DNA of 52,501 bases from the NCBI RefSeq assembly GCF_000313135.1, contig NW_004457573.1:12141-64641 (forward strand), read 5' to 3'. Made by a program: the position numbers and the translations under genes. Of this stretch, positions 1 through 9,648 are shown piece after piece. The notes beneath the pieces were generated by a model. The model was not told the origin of the DNA. It worked only from the letters and a program-made list of their open reading frames with translations, and ran no database searches. Source of the stretch: Acanthamoeba castellanii str. Neff (Eukaryota > Discosea > Longamoebia > Acanthamoebidae). The first letter of the stretch is position 1. Each line of letters opens with the position of its first letter.

Positions 1-2
1 CG

Positions 3-182
3 ACCAAGCGTTCGTTCTGTTGGCTGCAGCGTACCCCGCGCGCCGCACAGTCACAACGCCCGATCTTGGGAGGAGGCCATCGTGTCGCGCTTCCTGCAAG
101 CCTTCACCCGGAGATGATCAAGACGGGCAATTTCTTGGAGCATGAAACGATAAGAAAGCGGGTTCAACCGTTCAAGTCCTAA
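3..182 (+). CDS. Possible 3' end of an upstream gene (partial)
   Basis: One frame is open from the window edge to a TAA at 180-182, giving about 59 codons. Two overlapping AATAAA signals follow at 216-225, which would suit the 3' end of a plus-strand gene starting outside the window. The peptide is not recognised. It ends in a charged stretch rich in Lys, Arg and Glu. A chance open frame is equally possible. Confidence 0.25.
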   Translation, partial: TKRSFCWLQRTPRAAQSQRPILGGGHRVALPASLHPEMIKTGNFLEHETIRKRVQPFKS

Positions 183-215
183 ACATTACTGGGCAGTCCC
201 AACAAAAACCAGATA

Positions 216-225
216 AATAAATAAA
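216..225 (+). terminator. Overlapping AATAAA poly(A) signals
   Basis: Two overlapping AATAAA hexamers lie in an A-rich stretch before the transposon remnant. They could end transcription of the gene whose tail lies in 3-182. Confidence 0.3.
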
Positions 226-284
226 CGAGTTTTCATAGACAGCCGTCGGACCGACCAAAACCTACACATAGCATCAGGCATGGC

Positions 285-292
285 TTTAAATA
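285..292 (+). promoter_or_regulatory. TATA-like element before the IS607 recombinase
   Basis: TTTAAATA lies about 60 bases upstream of the first ATG of the recombinase frame (353), in a locally AT-rich patch. This is spacing a eukaryotic TATA box could have. No transcript evidence is available. Confidence 0.25.
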
Positions 293-352
293 GTCAGCAC
301 CTCACAAAGAAACACAACACTTCACACCAAACCAAGTCACAGACAGACACCT

Positions 353-1081
353 ATGCAAGGCCCTCTGGGTGAGACCAATGAACGCCCGTGGCTCCACAAT
401 CCACGCAACACTGCAATCGTCAGGCACCGGACCCGCCAGCTCATTGAGGCTGGTGGAGACACCTACATGCCATCAAGTGAGGCCACCAAATACTTTGGCG
501 TGACGGCAGCCTGCCTGCGCAAGTTGGCTGATCGGGGCAACCTGCGCATGCGCCGCATTGGCGACAAGGGCAAGCGGCTCTACCACTGCGGCGACCTCCT
601 CTCTCAATTCCCCGCAGTCACGCGCTCTGAGGATGGACGCACCATCCAGACCACGATGAGGCCACCCCGCAAGCGCATCGCCTACGCCAGGGTCTTGAGT
701 GAGAAGCAGCGGCCCGACCTTGAGCGCCAAATCGCTGAGCTCCGACGCCTCTGCCCCGACCACGAGATCGTCTCCGAAGTGGCTAGTGGCCTCAACTTCC
801 GGCGCAAGGGTCTCTGCGCCATTCTGGACTGATGCTTCGTGGGCCTGGTCGATGAGGTCGCCGTGCTGCACTGAGACCGACTCGCTCGCTTTGCCATGGA
901 GCTGCTGGAGCATGTGTTTAAGCGCCACGACGTCCGGCTCGTGGTGGTTGGCCAGGGCGATCCAGCTGTGGCCACCACTCTCAACGCCCTTGATCCACAG
1001 TGTGAGCTGGCCGATGACCTCATCGCCGTCACCACCTTCTTTGTGGCGCGACAAAATGGCCTCCGCTCTGCGGCGCATTGA
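353..1081 (+). pseudogene. tnpA: IS607-family TnpA serine recombinase, broken by two in-frame TGA codons
   Basis: IS607 TnpA moves the element through a Ser-DNA intermediate. Codons from 467 encode a MerR-like helix-turn-helix (S-E-A-T-K-Y-F-G-V, then a Gly/Arg-rich wing). A resolvase domain starts at about 673 with I-A-Y-A-R-V and continues through E-K-Q-R-P-D-L-E-R-Q and S-G-L-N-F-R-R-K-G-L. The frame then meets TGA at 830-832 and 872-874. It still reads the conserved D-R-L-A-R-F and V-V-V-G-Q blocks in the same phase, ending at 1079-1081, so these are nonsense mutations and not shifts. The nucleophile position is also altered: the family has Ser directly after Y-A-R-V, and here it is Leu (TTG) followed by Ser. 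The ATG at 467 would give the usual length of about 205 codons. The ATG at 353 adds 38. Confidence 0.8.
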
Positions 1082-1203
1082 AGAGCACGCTGCGATTGAG
1101 CAGCCCTGGAGGAAGGCTGAGGAAGCACGACAAGCGAGCCTTCTGAGGAAGAAAGCAAGGAACAAGGCGGCAGCGAGGAAAGTGAACAAGATGAGACAGA
1201 CGG

Positions 1204-1224
1204 CAGCAGCAGCAGCAGCAGCAG
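1204..1224 (+). repeat. (CAG)7 run
   Basis: Seven CAG units in the Fanzor frame encode an alanine run in the linker before the OrfB domain. Such trinucleotide growth is typical of the host sequence around it. Confidence 0.9.
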
Positions 1225-2645
1225 CGACGACGGTGGCGGGAGGCGAAAAAGGCAAAGGACAAGTAGGAGGCGGCAGCAGCGGAGGGAAGCAGAAGCGGAA
1301 GGGACCGCCCAGCACTGAGGGGGGTGGTGATGGGGAGGGTGGGATGGTGGCTTTCAACAGTAAGACGCGGAAGATATGCGTCTTTCCAACGGCCCAACAG
1401 AAGACGCTCCTCAAGCACTGGATCGGCACCGTGCACTGGACCTACAACCAGTGCGTCGCCGCCGTGCGCAGACGGCAGTGCGCGCCGACCAAGAAGGCAC
1501 TGCGCGCTCACTTCATGACCGAGTTTGGCCTGCGAGAGGCGGAACGGATCAAACGCACCAAGAGCAGGGTCGGCGGCGGCGGCGACGACGACGACGTTGG
1601 TATCTCATGGGTGTTCAAGACACCCCACAACCTCCGCGACCAGGCCATGGGCCAGTTTGTTACGGCCTACAAGAACGCGGTCCAGGCACATGGGCGGGGC
1701 AAGTTCAACATCGCCTTTCGGTCGGCCAAGCGCCTGCAGCAGGAGACAGTGGTCATTCACTCAAGGGACTGGAACTGGACCTGAGGTGAGTACACGCCAA
1801 TCTTTGGCAACACCGTGCTTTGCTCGAGCGAGTCGCTCCCGGCCAAGATGGACCACGAGTTCCGGGTCACGCGCACCAAGCTCGGGCGGTACTACATCTC
1901 CATACCGGTGCCACTGGACGTGAAGCATCCAATACAGCAACAGCAGCCCAACGCGGTGGGAGGGGGTGATAACCAAGCCCCCACCGTCGCGCCACACGCT
2001 GCTGCCGCGATCGATCCGGGCGTGCGGACGCCCTTCACGGTCTATAGCCCCGACGAGGCGCGCATCTACGAGCTGGGTGCCAACGACTTTGGGCGCATCA
2101 GGCGACTGTGCCACCACCTCGACGATCTCGTCAGCCGCACGACCGACCGCGACGTTAGAAAGAAGCGGCGCCGCCGGATGCGTCGGGCCGCTGCGCGTAT
2201 GCGCCGGCGCATACGCGACCTGGTCGACGACCTCCATCGGCGGGCGGCCAAGTGGCTGTGCGAGACTTTTGAGACCATCATCTACCCGCACTACGAGACC
2301 AGCAACATGGTCGTCGGGAAGAGCAAGCGGCGCGGGCTGCACTCCAAGACCGTGCGCGCGATGCTCACCTGGTCGCACTTTCGGTTCAAGCAGCACCTGC
2401 TCCACAAGATCCGCGAGTACCCGTCGGGATGCCGCGTGGTGCTGGTCGACGAGTCCTACACGTCCAAGACATGTGGCGGGTGTGGGCGGATCAACCACGG
2501 CCTGGGCAAGAGCAAGCTCTTCTGGTGCGAGCAGTGCGGTTTCCGCACGGACCGGGACTGGAACGGCGCGCGCAACATCTGGCTCAAGTTCCTCACGGAA
2601 TGGTGCAACGGCAGCAGCCGCGGCAACGACGATGACGACAAGGAG

Positions 2646-2666
2646 CAGCAGCAGCAGCAGCAGCAA
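2646..2666 (+). repeat. CAG/CAA run encoding a C-terminal Gln tract
   Basis: Six CAG codons and one CAA encode seven Gln at the very end of the Fanzor-type frame, just before its TAA. Confidence 0.9.
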
Positions 2667-2667
2667 T

Positions 2668-3102
2668 AAGCGTCCGAGGCAAAGGCGGTGGACGGCCGAT
2701 CCTCTGGACTTTGGGGCTTACACCCCTCCGCCGAGCGAACCAAAAACCGCTCGGTGGTGCATGGATCTGGTGCAGGACGACCGCGGGCATGCCCGCGTGA
2801 AGCTTTGTATTAGGTTTAAATTTAAGCGTCTAATTGCTATGGCTTTGACGACGGCCGATCGGTCTACTTCTACGTCGCCATGCTCGGGCCGGATGGCGAC
2901 GAGCCGACCCACGCCGTGCGGTTCCACGTGCGCTCGATCGCAACCACCGAGCGCAAGAACCGACGGACAGCACGAGTTTGTGCGCCAGCAGCCCTCCAAG
3001 GTGCCGACCCGCTACTTCCTCGCCTACCTCCGCACCGCCGACCGCTGCCGCCGCCTACCCCTGCTCGCCGACGACGACGAGGAATTGCTCCATGGCGTGT
3101 AA
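2668..3102 (+). pseudogene. Decayed, unidentified reading frame downstream of the nuclease
   Basis: Protein-like sequence continues past the nuclease stop but switches phase. One frame covers 2668 to about 2815 (Pro-rich, ending D-L-V-Q-D-D-R-G-H-A-R-V-K-L). A second covers about 2850-2965 (G-R-S-V-Y-F-Y-V-A-M-L-G-P-D-G-D-E). The first frame returns from about 2965 and ends in a run of Asp/Glu before TAA 3100-3102. The switch near 2815-2840 coincides with a short AT-rich patch flanked by ATTAG and CTAAT, which may be an insertion or a degenerate intron. I do not recognise the family. It may be cargo of the element, a host gene it landed in, or a second mobile-element gene. Confidence 0.35.
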
Positions 3103-3107
3103 TGTTG

Positions 3108-3113
3108 AATAAA
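3108..3113 (+). terminator. AATAAA poly(A) signal after the decayed frame
   Basis: AATAAA begins six bases after the TAA at 3100-3102, so a plus-strand transcript through the element could end here, just short of the opposing MAM gene. Confidence 0.3.
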
Positions 3114-3172
3114 TATAGTTACAATGTGCCATACATCTATGCCATCCCTGCACTTCTCTGTTGTGTTAGAGT

Positions 3173-5045
3173 TTAGAGAACGGTGTTGGGCGCGGGGGCG
3201 GGTGCGGCCGGGGCCTTGGGGCTGATGATGAGGAGGATGACCACCAGCAACACGCCCAACAGAAGGGTGAGCAAGATGAGCCCGCCAACAACACCGCCAA
3301 CGATGCCTCCGATCTCGCCATCGCTCAGTCCTCCGCTGCCGGTGGACACAGGAGCTGCTCAGCCACCATAAACCAGAGGATGAATGTCGTGTGAGTGTTT
3401 GGTCATGCGCTTTTTCGACCTGGCAGGGTTGGTGACGCAGACAGGGTTGCAGGGTGTGGTGGATGTACCGGCACGGCCAGTGGCAGGAGACGGGGAAGGC
3501 GAGGGGCTGGGGTCGACGTAGGGCGTAGGGCTGACCGTAGGGACACCGCTCTGAGTGAACAAGACATCATCGATGGCGATGTCCGCACGGAAGTTGTTGC
3601 GGTCGTTGCTGGGCGTTACTCTGCACGCACACCCCAACGTTGGACACACCAATATGCACCCAAGACAACATATATGTCCTCACGACGATTAGAACATGCA
3701 TGTGCAATCACACTGTTGGGTTTCAAAGTGTTTGAGGAGTGAGGGGGACCCCTTGACGAGCGAGAGAGAGCGTACTCGAACGAGAAGACGGTGGTGACCG
3801 GATTGGCCGCAGTGGCCTCAGAGGGAAAGAAGCTCGACAACGAGATCGTAGCCGACTTCCACTCCGCCGCCGATTCGCCTGTGCCAACAAGGAGGAGATC
3901 ATGAAGAGAGGGGTGCGACAGTTAGAAGTCAGAAGTTGAGGTGTGTGGGGGACAAACGCGCGCGCGTACCTGAATTTGTCCAGATCGTCTCGTTCTGGGT
4001 GGTGCCATCGTCAGTGGTTGCGCTCATGGTGACCTGGAACTGAGTGGACGTTTTGATGTCCGATCCGTAGTAGTAATACCAGAAAGTCAACGTGGCGTCT
4101 GCGCACATACACACACGCAACACCGCACACACGCACACACGCACAAGAGAAAGGGGCAGCATGAGGCTCTCAGCTCATGTGCACGATTGATATGAGAACC
4201 GAGGAGGATATCGCGTGCAACACACGTACCGCTGGCAGTAAAGACGATGAACGGACTTGTTGCCATGAGTGGCCGGTCACCGCAGCCTGAAGCCTCGGCG
4301 TACAGGTATTTGCCCTGCCGATACAAAATGATGCCTCGTGGGGGTGAGGCGAAACTCACCAGCTAGATAGCTTTACTAATTAATTTACTAATGAGGTTGG
4401 TGACCAACGTACGTCGGAGTTTGTAGTGTGGTCAGCACAGGGACCCGTCATCGCTTGGTCACACGTCAGCATTTGCCTTGTGTCTGGATTCCTGGTGCAA
4501 ACCCGTTTAGCCACCGGCTCAAAAAAGAAACCGGTAAAAGGTTTGGCGGGGGGGGGGAACAGAAGAGAGAGCAAAGCTAATGGGGAGGCAGGAGGAAGAG
4601 AAAGGCGCGGGGGAGGCGGTACTTGTTGGAGGGCGTAAGGCCGGAGTTAACCCACCACCCAAAGGTCTGATCGACAAACAAGATGTCGGCAAGGGCAGGA
4701 GTAACCCACCCACCCATCATTGCGCTCGAACAGTCCTGCTCATAGCAGCCCCCTGCAACATATTATGTGACGCATTGACACGCGCGCGTAGGCACACGGT
4801 TAGTGACAGGTCCGGCACACAAGGGAGAGGTCGCATGGGCGCAGTGAGTAGTATATATATAGTTGAGGTATACCATCGTAGACGCACGTGTCCCAGCTAT
4901 CAAATGTCTGGAGATGGGGAAGTTGCTTCACAGTGAGCGCCACCGCAGCCCCGTAGCGATGAGATGTACAGCCCAAGTCTATGACCAGTAGGACCAGAAC
5001 CAGCCAACCACCCATGACAGACAGAAGCGAACAGGAAGAAGACAT
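3173..5045 (-). CDS. Type I membrane protein with a MAM-like ectodomain
   Basis: The start at 5045 gives a signal peptide (M-S-S-S-C then a Leu/Val-rich core). About eight exons follow in reverse. Their order matches a MAM-type jelly-roll: G-K-Y-L-Y-A-E-A-S with L-M-A-T-S-P-F-I (about 4320-4235), then A-T-L-T-F-W-Y-Y-Y-Y-G (about 4095-3970), then an E-W-K-S-A-T-I-S-L exon (about 3895-3775), then F-R-A-D-I-A-I-D-D-V-L-F (about 3580). A Ser/Pro stalk and a short Cys segment lead to G-G-L-S-D-G-E-I-G-G-I-V and one hydrophobic helix, with a very short tail ending at TAA 3173-3175. It is probably a cell-surface adhesion or recognition protein. MAM domains are best known from animals, so the family call rests on motif order. 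Exact splice sites were not all resolved. Confidence 0.65.
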
Positions 5046-5519
5046 GTGGTGGTGGTGGTTGTTGTTGTTGGAGAAGTGGTGGTGTTGTGTCGGGGCAGCA
5101 AAAGAACAAAAAAATGAAGGGATGTCCGGTCTGTTGAGACAGCGCGTGGCCCACCACCAGGTACGTAGGCCCAGACACGAAGCTTGGGGGTTCAGCGGTG
5201 GGTTCGCCGTGAGAAAATGGGACAATCCGATTGGTGACACAACTTCAGCTAACTTGTACAACGTGGCTGATTGGCCAGCGGAGCCGAGGCGTCCAAGCTC
5301 CTGGCGGTCAGTCTTCGAGGTGACCTATCGGCCGCAAAGCTCCAAAAAACTCCGGGGGTGTTGTAGGGGCCAACAACAACGATCTCCAATGACAGCCCCC
5401 AGTTGATTTGACACCCGCCATCAGTACAACAACCTAAACGTTCTTCTCGTGCGGAAGTACAGCGCAAGAATCGTCTTTCTCCACCGCATCGCTTCCGTAC
5501 AGACGCACCACACACCACC
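5046..5519. promoter_or_regulatory. Shared divergent upstream region of the two surface-protein genes
   Basis: This 474-base stretch has no gene and separates two start codons pointing outward. It holds ATTGG at 5230-5234 and 5270-5274 and CCAAT at 5386-5390, which are CCAAT-box-type pentamers on either strand, and a GTG/GTT-rich patch at 5045-5095. No clear TATA box is seen. It may serve as a bidirectional promoter. Confidence 0.4.
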
Positions 5520-7888
5520 ATGAACGCGCACCACGCCTCCCTCTCCCTCCTGGTGGCGGTCGTGCTATTGAGCTGTGCGCAAGGTTTGGTTTCTTTGTTT
5601 TGTTGGTTTGGCCTGCTGCCCTCGGATCTAACACACACACACACTCCCAACAACCAACCACACAGCCTTGCCCCAGCTCGAGTTTACCATCGACGTCACT
5701 GCCTCCTTCAAGTACGTGCCCATTTTTCTTCCAGCTGTCACCCCCATACCTTGAAACTCTTTGGGTGTTGGGGCCAAAACCCGTTTGCTGACCCGCGGTG
5801 CGCGCAGTCCCAACGCCCCGACCCCTTGCGAGTACTGCGACTCCAAAAACAGCATGGACTACCGCGAGGGAGCTAGAACTGAATGCACCTACCCCATTGG
5901 TGACAACATTCCAAGCGACGATTGCCAAATGAGGTACTGGCCGCGTGTTGCCTCCCCCACTCCACATCCGATGACACTCAGCCTTCCCTCCCCGCCTCCG
6001 CAACAGGTGGGGCTCAGTAAACTTGGGCGAAAACCCCACACCGCTTTGCTTTAACGCTAGCGGTGCCGGCTTCCGCGGCTTGAGGGGCGTCACCCTCATC
6101 TCCAACCCAACAGACGACACCCCCACTAAGATTGGTACCCACACCTCCTCTAATTTCTGGGCTTTTTTGTTTTAAAACAAAGGAATCGAAGCGAATTAGG
6201 AGGTGTTGTCTAACGGCTCCCCACCCACAGGTGAGTTCACTCATTATAACAACGTCATCCAAGGTGGTACCATTACTCCCTACAAACTACGGTTGACAAT
6301 GAACGTCACGTCTCCCCAGCTTACCCAGCCATTCCTAATCTCCTACCCTCTTGGTACCGTCCGCCCCCAAAAATATAAAACAACCCTAACCACCACCACC
6401 AACAGCATGAGCCAGCAGCAACTTCAAGGTGATCTCACACATCACCCACCCGTGTATATGTGGCACCATCAGGGTTCTTCGAGACTACCAACACCGGCAG
6501 TCGGAGCGACTGTGATCCGAGCTTTCAGTACCGTACGACGATTTTCATGTTCAGCCGCGCCTGGAGCTATTTGTTGCGGAGGAGCTAAGGTATTTGTGGT
6601 GGGCTCCGCGCGTGCAGATGATAAAACTTGTGATGATCGGTTCACTTTCAACACGGACATCGGGTTGCAGGCCAGCTTCGTTTTCGAGAATGTTCGCTAT
6701 ACGCTCGAGATCGCTGGCTTCAGCCAAGGTGTTATCCCGATATCTGAAATTTTGATTTAGCCACAACACAATCATCGCGACCCATATTCTGACGCATATG
6801 TTTAACCCTCGCCGTGTCTCAGGCGATAGCCTGCAGCCCGTTCGCTACTTCAGCACACGTGAGCAGAACGCCAGCCGAGCTGATGTGTATGCGCGGCTCA
6901 TCACCGTCTGTGATTCCACTGTACGCGTTGCCACGGTGCTAGGCGGGGGTTTCCCTCATATTCATCCTCATTCTTGTGTGAACTTGGTGCTTGCGCAGGA
7001 GTGCGGACCCAATGAGCAATTCTTCAAGGAGAACTGCACGTGCGGATGTCTCTTGGATAGTGATCTCTGCCAGGCCACCCTCGGCCCCAACTGGACACTG
7101 GACGAGTCCGCCTGTGACTGCATTTGCGGTCTCAACGCCACCACCGCCAGTACGCGCCCACCCCACCCTTCTGGCAGCATACCCCGCCTACCGTGTGCTG
7201 AAGGCAGGACACACTCGTGTTCCATCCAGACTGCACGGCTGGCGAGATGTGGAGCGCAGACTCGTGCAGCTGCGGATGCAACCTCACTGACGCTTACTGT
7301 TCAACGTACGTCGCCTGTTGGAAGCCTTGTTGTCTCTCTCTCTTTTCCTGTATTACTCTCCACCATCTGGAGAGCACACACACACGACCCACTAACACAC
7401 CTGTCACCTGTTGACTCATCATGCGCAGGATTAACTCAACGTTTGAGGTCGTCGGTGAGGCGGAAGAGTGCCTGTGTGGCTGCCCGCGCGACTCGGCGCT
7501 CTATTGCGCGCGAACAAAGGGCCAGTTCTACGCGCCCGCCGGCAACTCGTGCGTGTGTGCGTGCGCGGTGACGGACGACAAGTGTCGCGAGGCCTTCGGC
7601 GAGGGCTATACGGTCGATGTGGAAGCCAACAACTGCGGTTGCATCATCCCTGGCGGCGGCGGCCTCAGCGACGGCGACATCGCCGGTATCGTCATCGGCT
7701 CGGTCGTGGGCGGTTCTCTCTTGGCCGGCCTCTTCATTGCCGCCGGTGCCCTGCTGATCTACCTGATTCGCGCCGGCAAGATCGCCGGCATCTACGGGTA
7801 CAAGCTCGAGCCGGCCCTCCTTGATGGCGTCAACGAATCGCCGCTCTACAACAGCCCCTGGAGCAACAACAGCCCTCTCAACTCGTAG
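5520..7888 (+). CDS. Type I membrane protein with a choice-of-anchor-K-like domain and Cys-rich repeats
   Basis: The ATG at 5520 starts a signal peptide ending in L-S-C-A-Q before an intron. Spliced exons give a beta-rich ectodomain with C-E-Y-C-D, R-W-G-S-V-N-L-G and G-E-F-T-H-Y-N-N-V-I-Q-G-G. That last motif is typical of the choice-of-anchor K family of secreted proteins. From about 7000 come repeated Cys clusters (C-T-C-G-C, C-D-C-I-C, C-S-C-G-C, C-L-C-G-C, C-V-C-A-C) like CXCXC repeats. The protein ends with G-G-L-S-D-G-D-I-A-G-I-V, one transmembrane helix and a cytoplasmic tail of about 40 residues, stopping at TAG 7886-7888. The juxtamembrane cassette matches the divergent neighbour, so the two genes probably share ancestry at that end. 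A surface or glycan-binding role is inferred. Confidence 0.65.
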
Positions 7889-7987
7889 GCCCGCGATCGG
7901 GCAACCTGCGTGCAGCCCGGCTGCCTACCCTAAGGCCCACACGTGTGCATGCCATGTATAACTCATCGTTTGCGCTCCTGTAAAGTA

Positions 7988-7993
7988 TTTATT
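7988..7993 (-). terminator. Minus-strand AATAAA poly(A) signal for the hydrolase gene
   Basis: TTTATT on the plus strand reads AATAAA on the minus strand, 84 bases beyond the hydrolase stop and within the short gap between two convergent genes. Confidence 0.3.
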
Positions 7994-8076
7994 TTTCCAC
8001 CTGCGAAGCAGAGCATAAACCCCGCTGCGTCTACTCCAGAAAACTGATTGCCTCCCAGAGAGGGGAGAGGATCGGT

Positions 8077-9648
8077 TCACTCGGCAGCGGGACCCTCGAG
8101 GAAGAAGTGGCGGACCACCTGAATCTGGTCGTCCGTGACGAGGGCGGGCGCGTGGCCCACGCCGGCAAACTCATGGATGCGCACGGGGAACCTCGCCCTC
8201 TTCACCATCTCCTCCGCCACCGCTTTCGGGAGGATGTCCGAATCAGCTCTGTTCCGTCGCCCAGAGGCATGAGTGAGCGGATCGTGGGTGGATGGGGGAG
8301 ATGCCGTGGACGTACCCGCGCAGGAGAAGAAGGGAGTCGCACTTGACGTGTTCCCAGAACTTCCACAGGTCGATGTCCGTGAACTGGGCCGGGTCGGAGG
8401 GGATGGACGACGCGATGGCCGGATCGTAGTGCAGCTCGTACTCGTACTCGCCCCCTACCGATTCCCAGTGAGTCTGTGCGGCCAACAACGCATTGGGAAA
8501 ACCGCCTCCATGGAGAGATTCCGCACCACCCATCACGGGCCGCACGTAGTACTTGGTGATCTTCTCCCACTCTTCCTCTGTGTGGCACCCGAATTGCTGC
8601 GCGATCCTCTTCACGTAGGCGCGGACGTCGTCCATCGATCTGCACCCGACACCGCCGACCGACGCGTATGGCATGAGACGTGGCAGCGGATGAAGACAGT
8701 ACGGGATGAGAGAGCGTGAGGGGGAGTGGAGTTGGGGCTGCCCCTAGACCTGAACTTGGACTCCTTGCCGACGTATTTGCCCAGCCTGTGCAGGCCGGTG
8801 GCCGGCACGAACGGCCCGATGTCGTTCATGATGAACCTACCAATCTCCACCGGGTGCACGTCTGCCCGGGCAACACCAACGCGCGCGCATCAGCGCGTGG
8901 TACCCCCCCCCAGGCCAGCGACAGCTAAGGGGACTGGTGAAGTACGTACCTTGGGAGTCGTGCTGAGCCGCGAGAAGCATGCCGATCATACCGCCTGTTG
9001 CCCAACACGCGCATGAATGGCGTAAGGAAAAGGCGAGGATCCCTCGAGGCTTGGGAAGAAAAGAAGACGCGCACCCATGGAGGTGCCGAGCCAGTCGATC
9101 TTCGTGAGGCCCAGATGGTGCGCGAGTGTGCGGATGTCGTGAATGTACTGCGGATACGAATAGTTGGCCGCCGGCACGCGCTCTGCACACCCACGCAAAA
9201 CAAAAGCGATGAGCTCCGACGGAGAAGGTGCACACTTAGCCACCGTGCGGGCTGTGGAGGGAGGGCTGACCGCTGTTCCAACGGCCGGGCATGTCCACCG
9301 CAATGACCCGATACCCGTCCTTCACCAGGGCTTCAGCAACCGTGTCAAAGTCCCTGCGCGCGCCTTGTGTCAGATGGAGAGTTCAGCGCGCCGGAGGGGG
9401 GGGGGTAAGGGGAGTGAGAAAAAATAATGTGTATGTGAAGCCCTCGCTCACCTGGAGTTCCTGGTGAGGCCGTGAACGGCGAAGACGACGGGAGCGGGCT
9501 CTGCGCCGACCTTGGACGGCTTCCAGTCGCGGTAGGCCAGCTTGTGGTTGGGGGCCGGGGTGGCCAGGGCGTCAGCCGGGGCGTCGATCAGCTGCAGAGT
9601 ACGGCACGGAACCCACCCATCCTCCACCTTCAGCTGTTCCTGTTCCAT
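8077..9648 (-). CDS. Alpha/beta hydrolase, bacterial type
   Basis: The ATG at 9648 and TGA at 8077-8079 enclose about six exons. The oxyanion motif is V-H-G-L-T-R-N-S-R-D-F-D, spliced across about 9470-9360. The nucleophile elbow is G-T-S-M-G-G with Ser as nucleophile, formed by joining exons near 9075 and 9005. Further conserved blocks are Y-S-Y-P-Q-Y-I-H-D, M-N-D-I-G-P-F-V-P and L-H-Y-D-P-A-I-A. The probable catalytic His is in G-V-G-H-A-P-A near the C-terminus. This block order is that of bacterial, chiefly proteobacterial, hydrolases annotated only as alpha/beta hydrolase, so substrate is unknown. No signal peptide is seen, so it is probably cytosolic. Codon use and introns look native, so any horizontal transfer would be old. 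Confidence 0.8.

Larger units (their letters stand above)
353..2669 (+). mobile_element. IS607-type element remnant (serine recombinase plus TnpB/Fanzor-type nuclease)
   Basis: Two adjacent, overlapping plus-strand reading frames give the classic IS607 pair: a MerR-type-HTH serine recombinase and an OrfB/TnpB nuclease of the RuvC type. IS607 elements lack terminal inverted repeats, so outer limits cannot be set from the sequence and the coordinates are those of the coding frames. Both frames are open except for three TGA codons, all in frame, with no frameshift. Relatives occur in bacteria, giant viruses and amoebae. GC content and CAG-type simple repeats match the surrounding host DNA, which suggests long residence in the genome. 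Confidence 0.85.
1056..2669 (+). pseudogene. TnpB/Fanzor-type RuvC nuclease, broken by one in-frame TGA
   Basis: TnpB and Fanzor proteins are RNA-guided DNA nucleases. The N-terminal OrfB region is visible (V-F-P-T-A-Q-Q-K ... W-T-Y-N-Q-C-V-A, from about 1380). The frame stops at TGA 1782-1784 and resumes in the same phase. RuvC-I is at about 2008 (A-A-I-D-P-G-V-R-T). The RuvC-II region reads I-I-Y-P-H-Y-E-T-S-N-M-V. A Cys4 zinc finger is at about 2470 (C-G-G-C ... C-E-Q-C) and RuvC-III is D-R-D-W-N-G-A-R-N. A Glu lies just before the finger (V-D-E-S-Y-T-S-K-T-C), as in Fanzor2/IS607-type proteins with the rearranged active site. The ATG at 1056 overlaps the end of tnpA by 26 bases. Alanine, Gly/Asp and C-terminal Gln runs come from simple repeats. 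A GTGAGT lies just after the stop, but splicing there would not remove it. Confidence 0.85.

Noticed and set aside
830..1784. TGA read as an amino acid in the IS607 genes (recoding)
   Set aside because: Host genes in the same window (PSMA1, SWEET, alkaline phosphatase, cyclin C, NOC4 neighbours) end at TGA where conserved proteins end, so TGA is a real stop here. Nonsense mutation is simpler.
1786..1815. An intron starting GTGAGT at 1786 that would rescue the Fanzor frame
   Set aside because: The TGA at 1782-1784 lies before the donor and would stay in the transcript, and the sequence after it is conserved coding.
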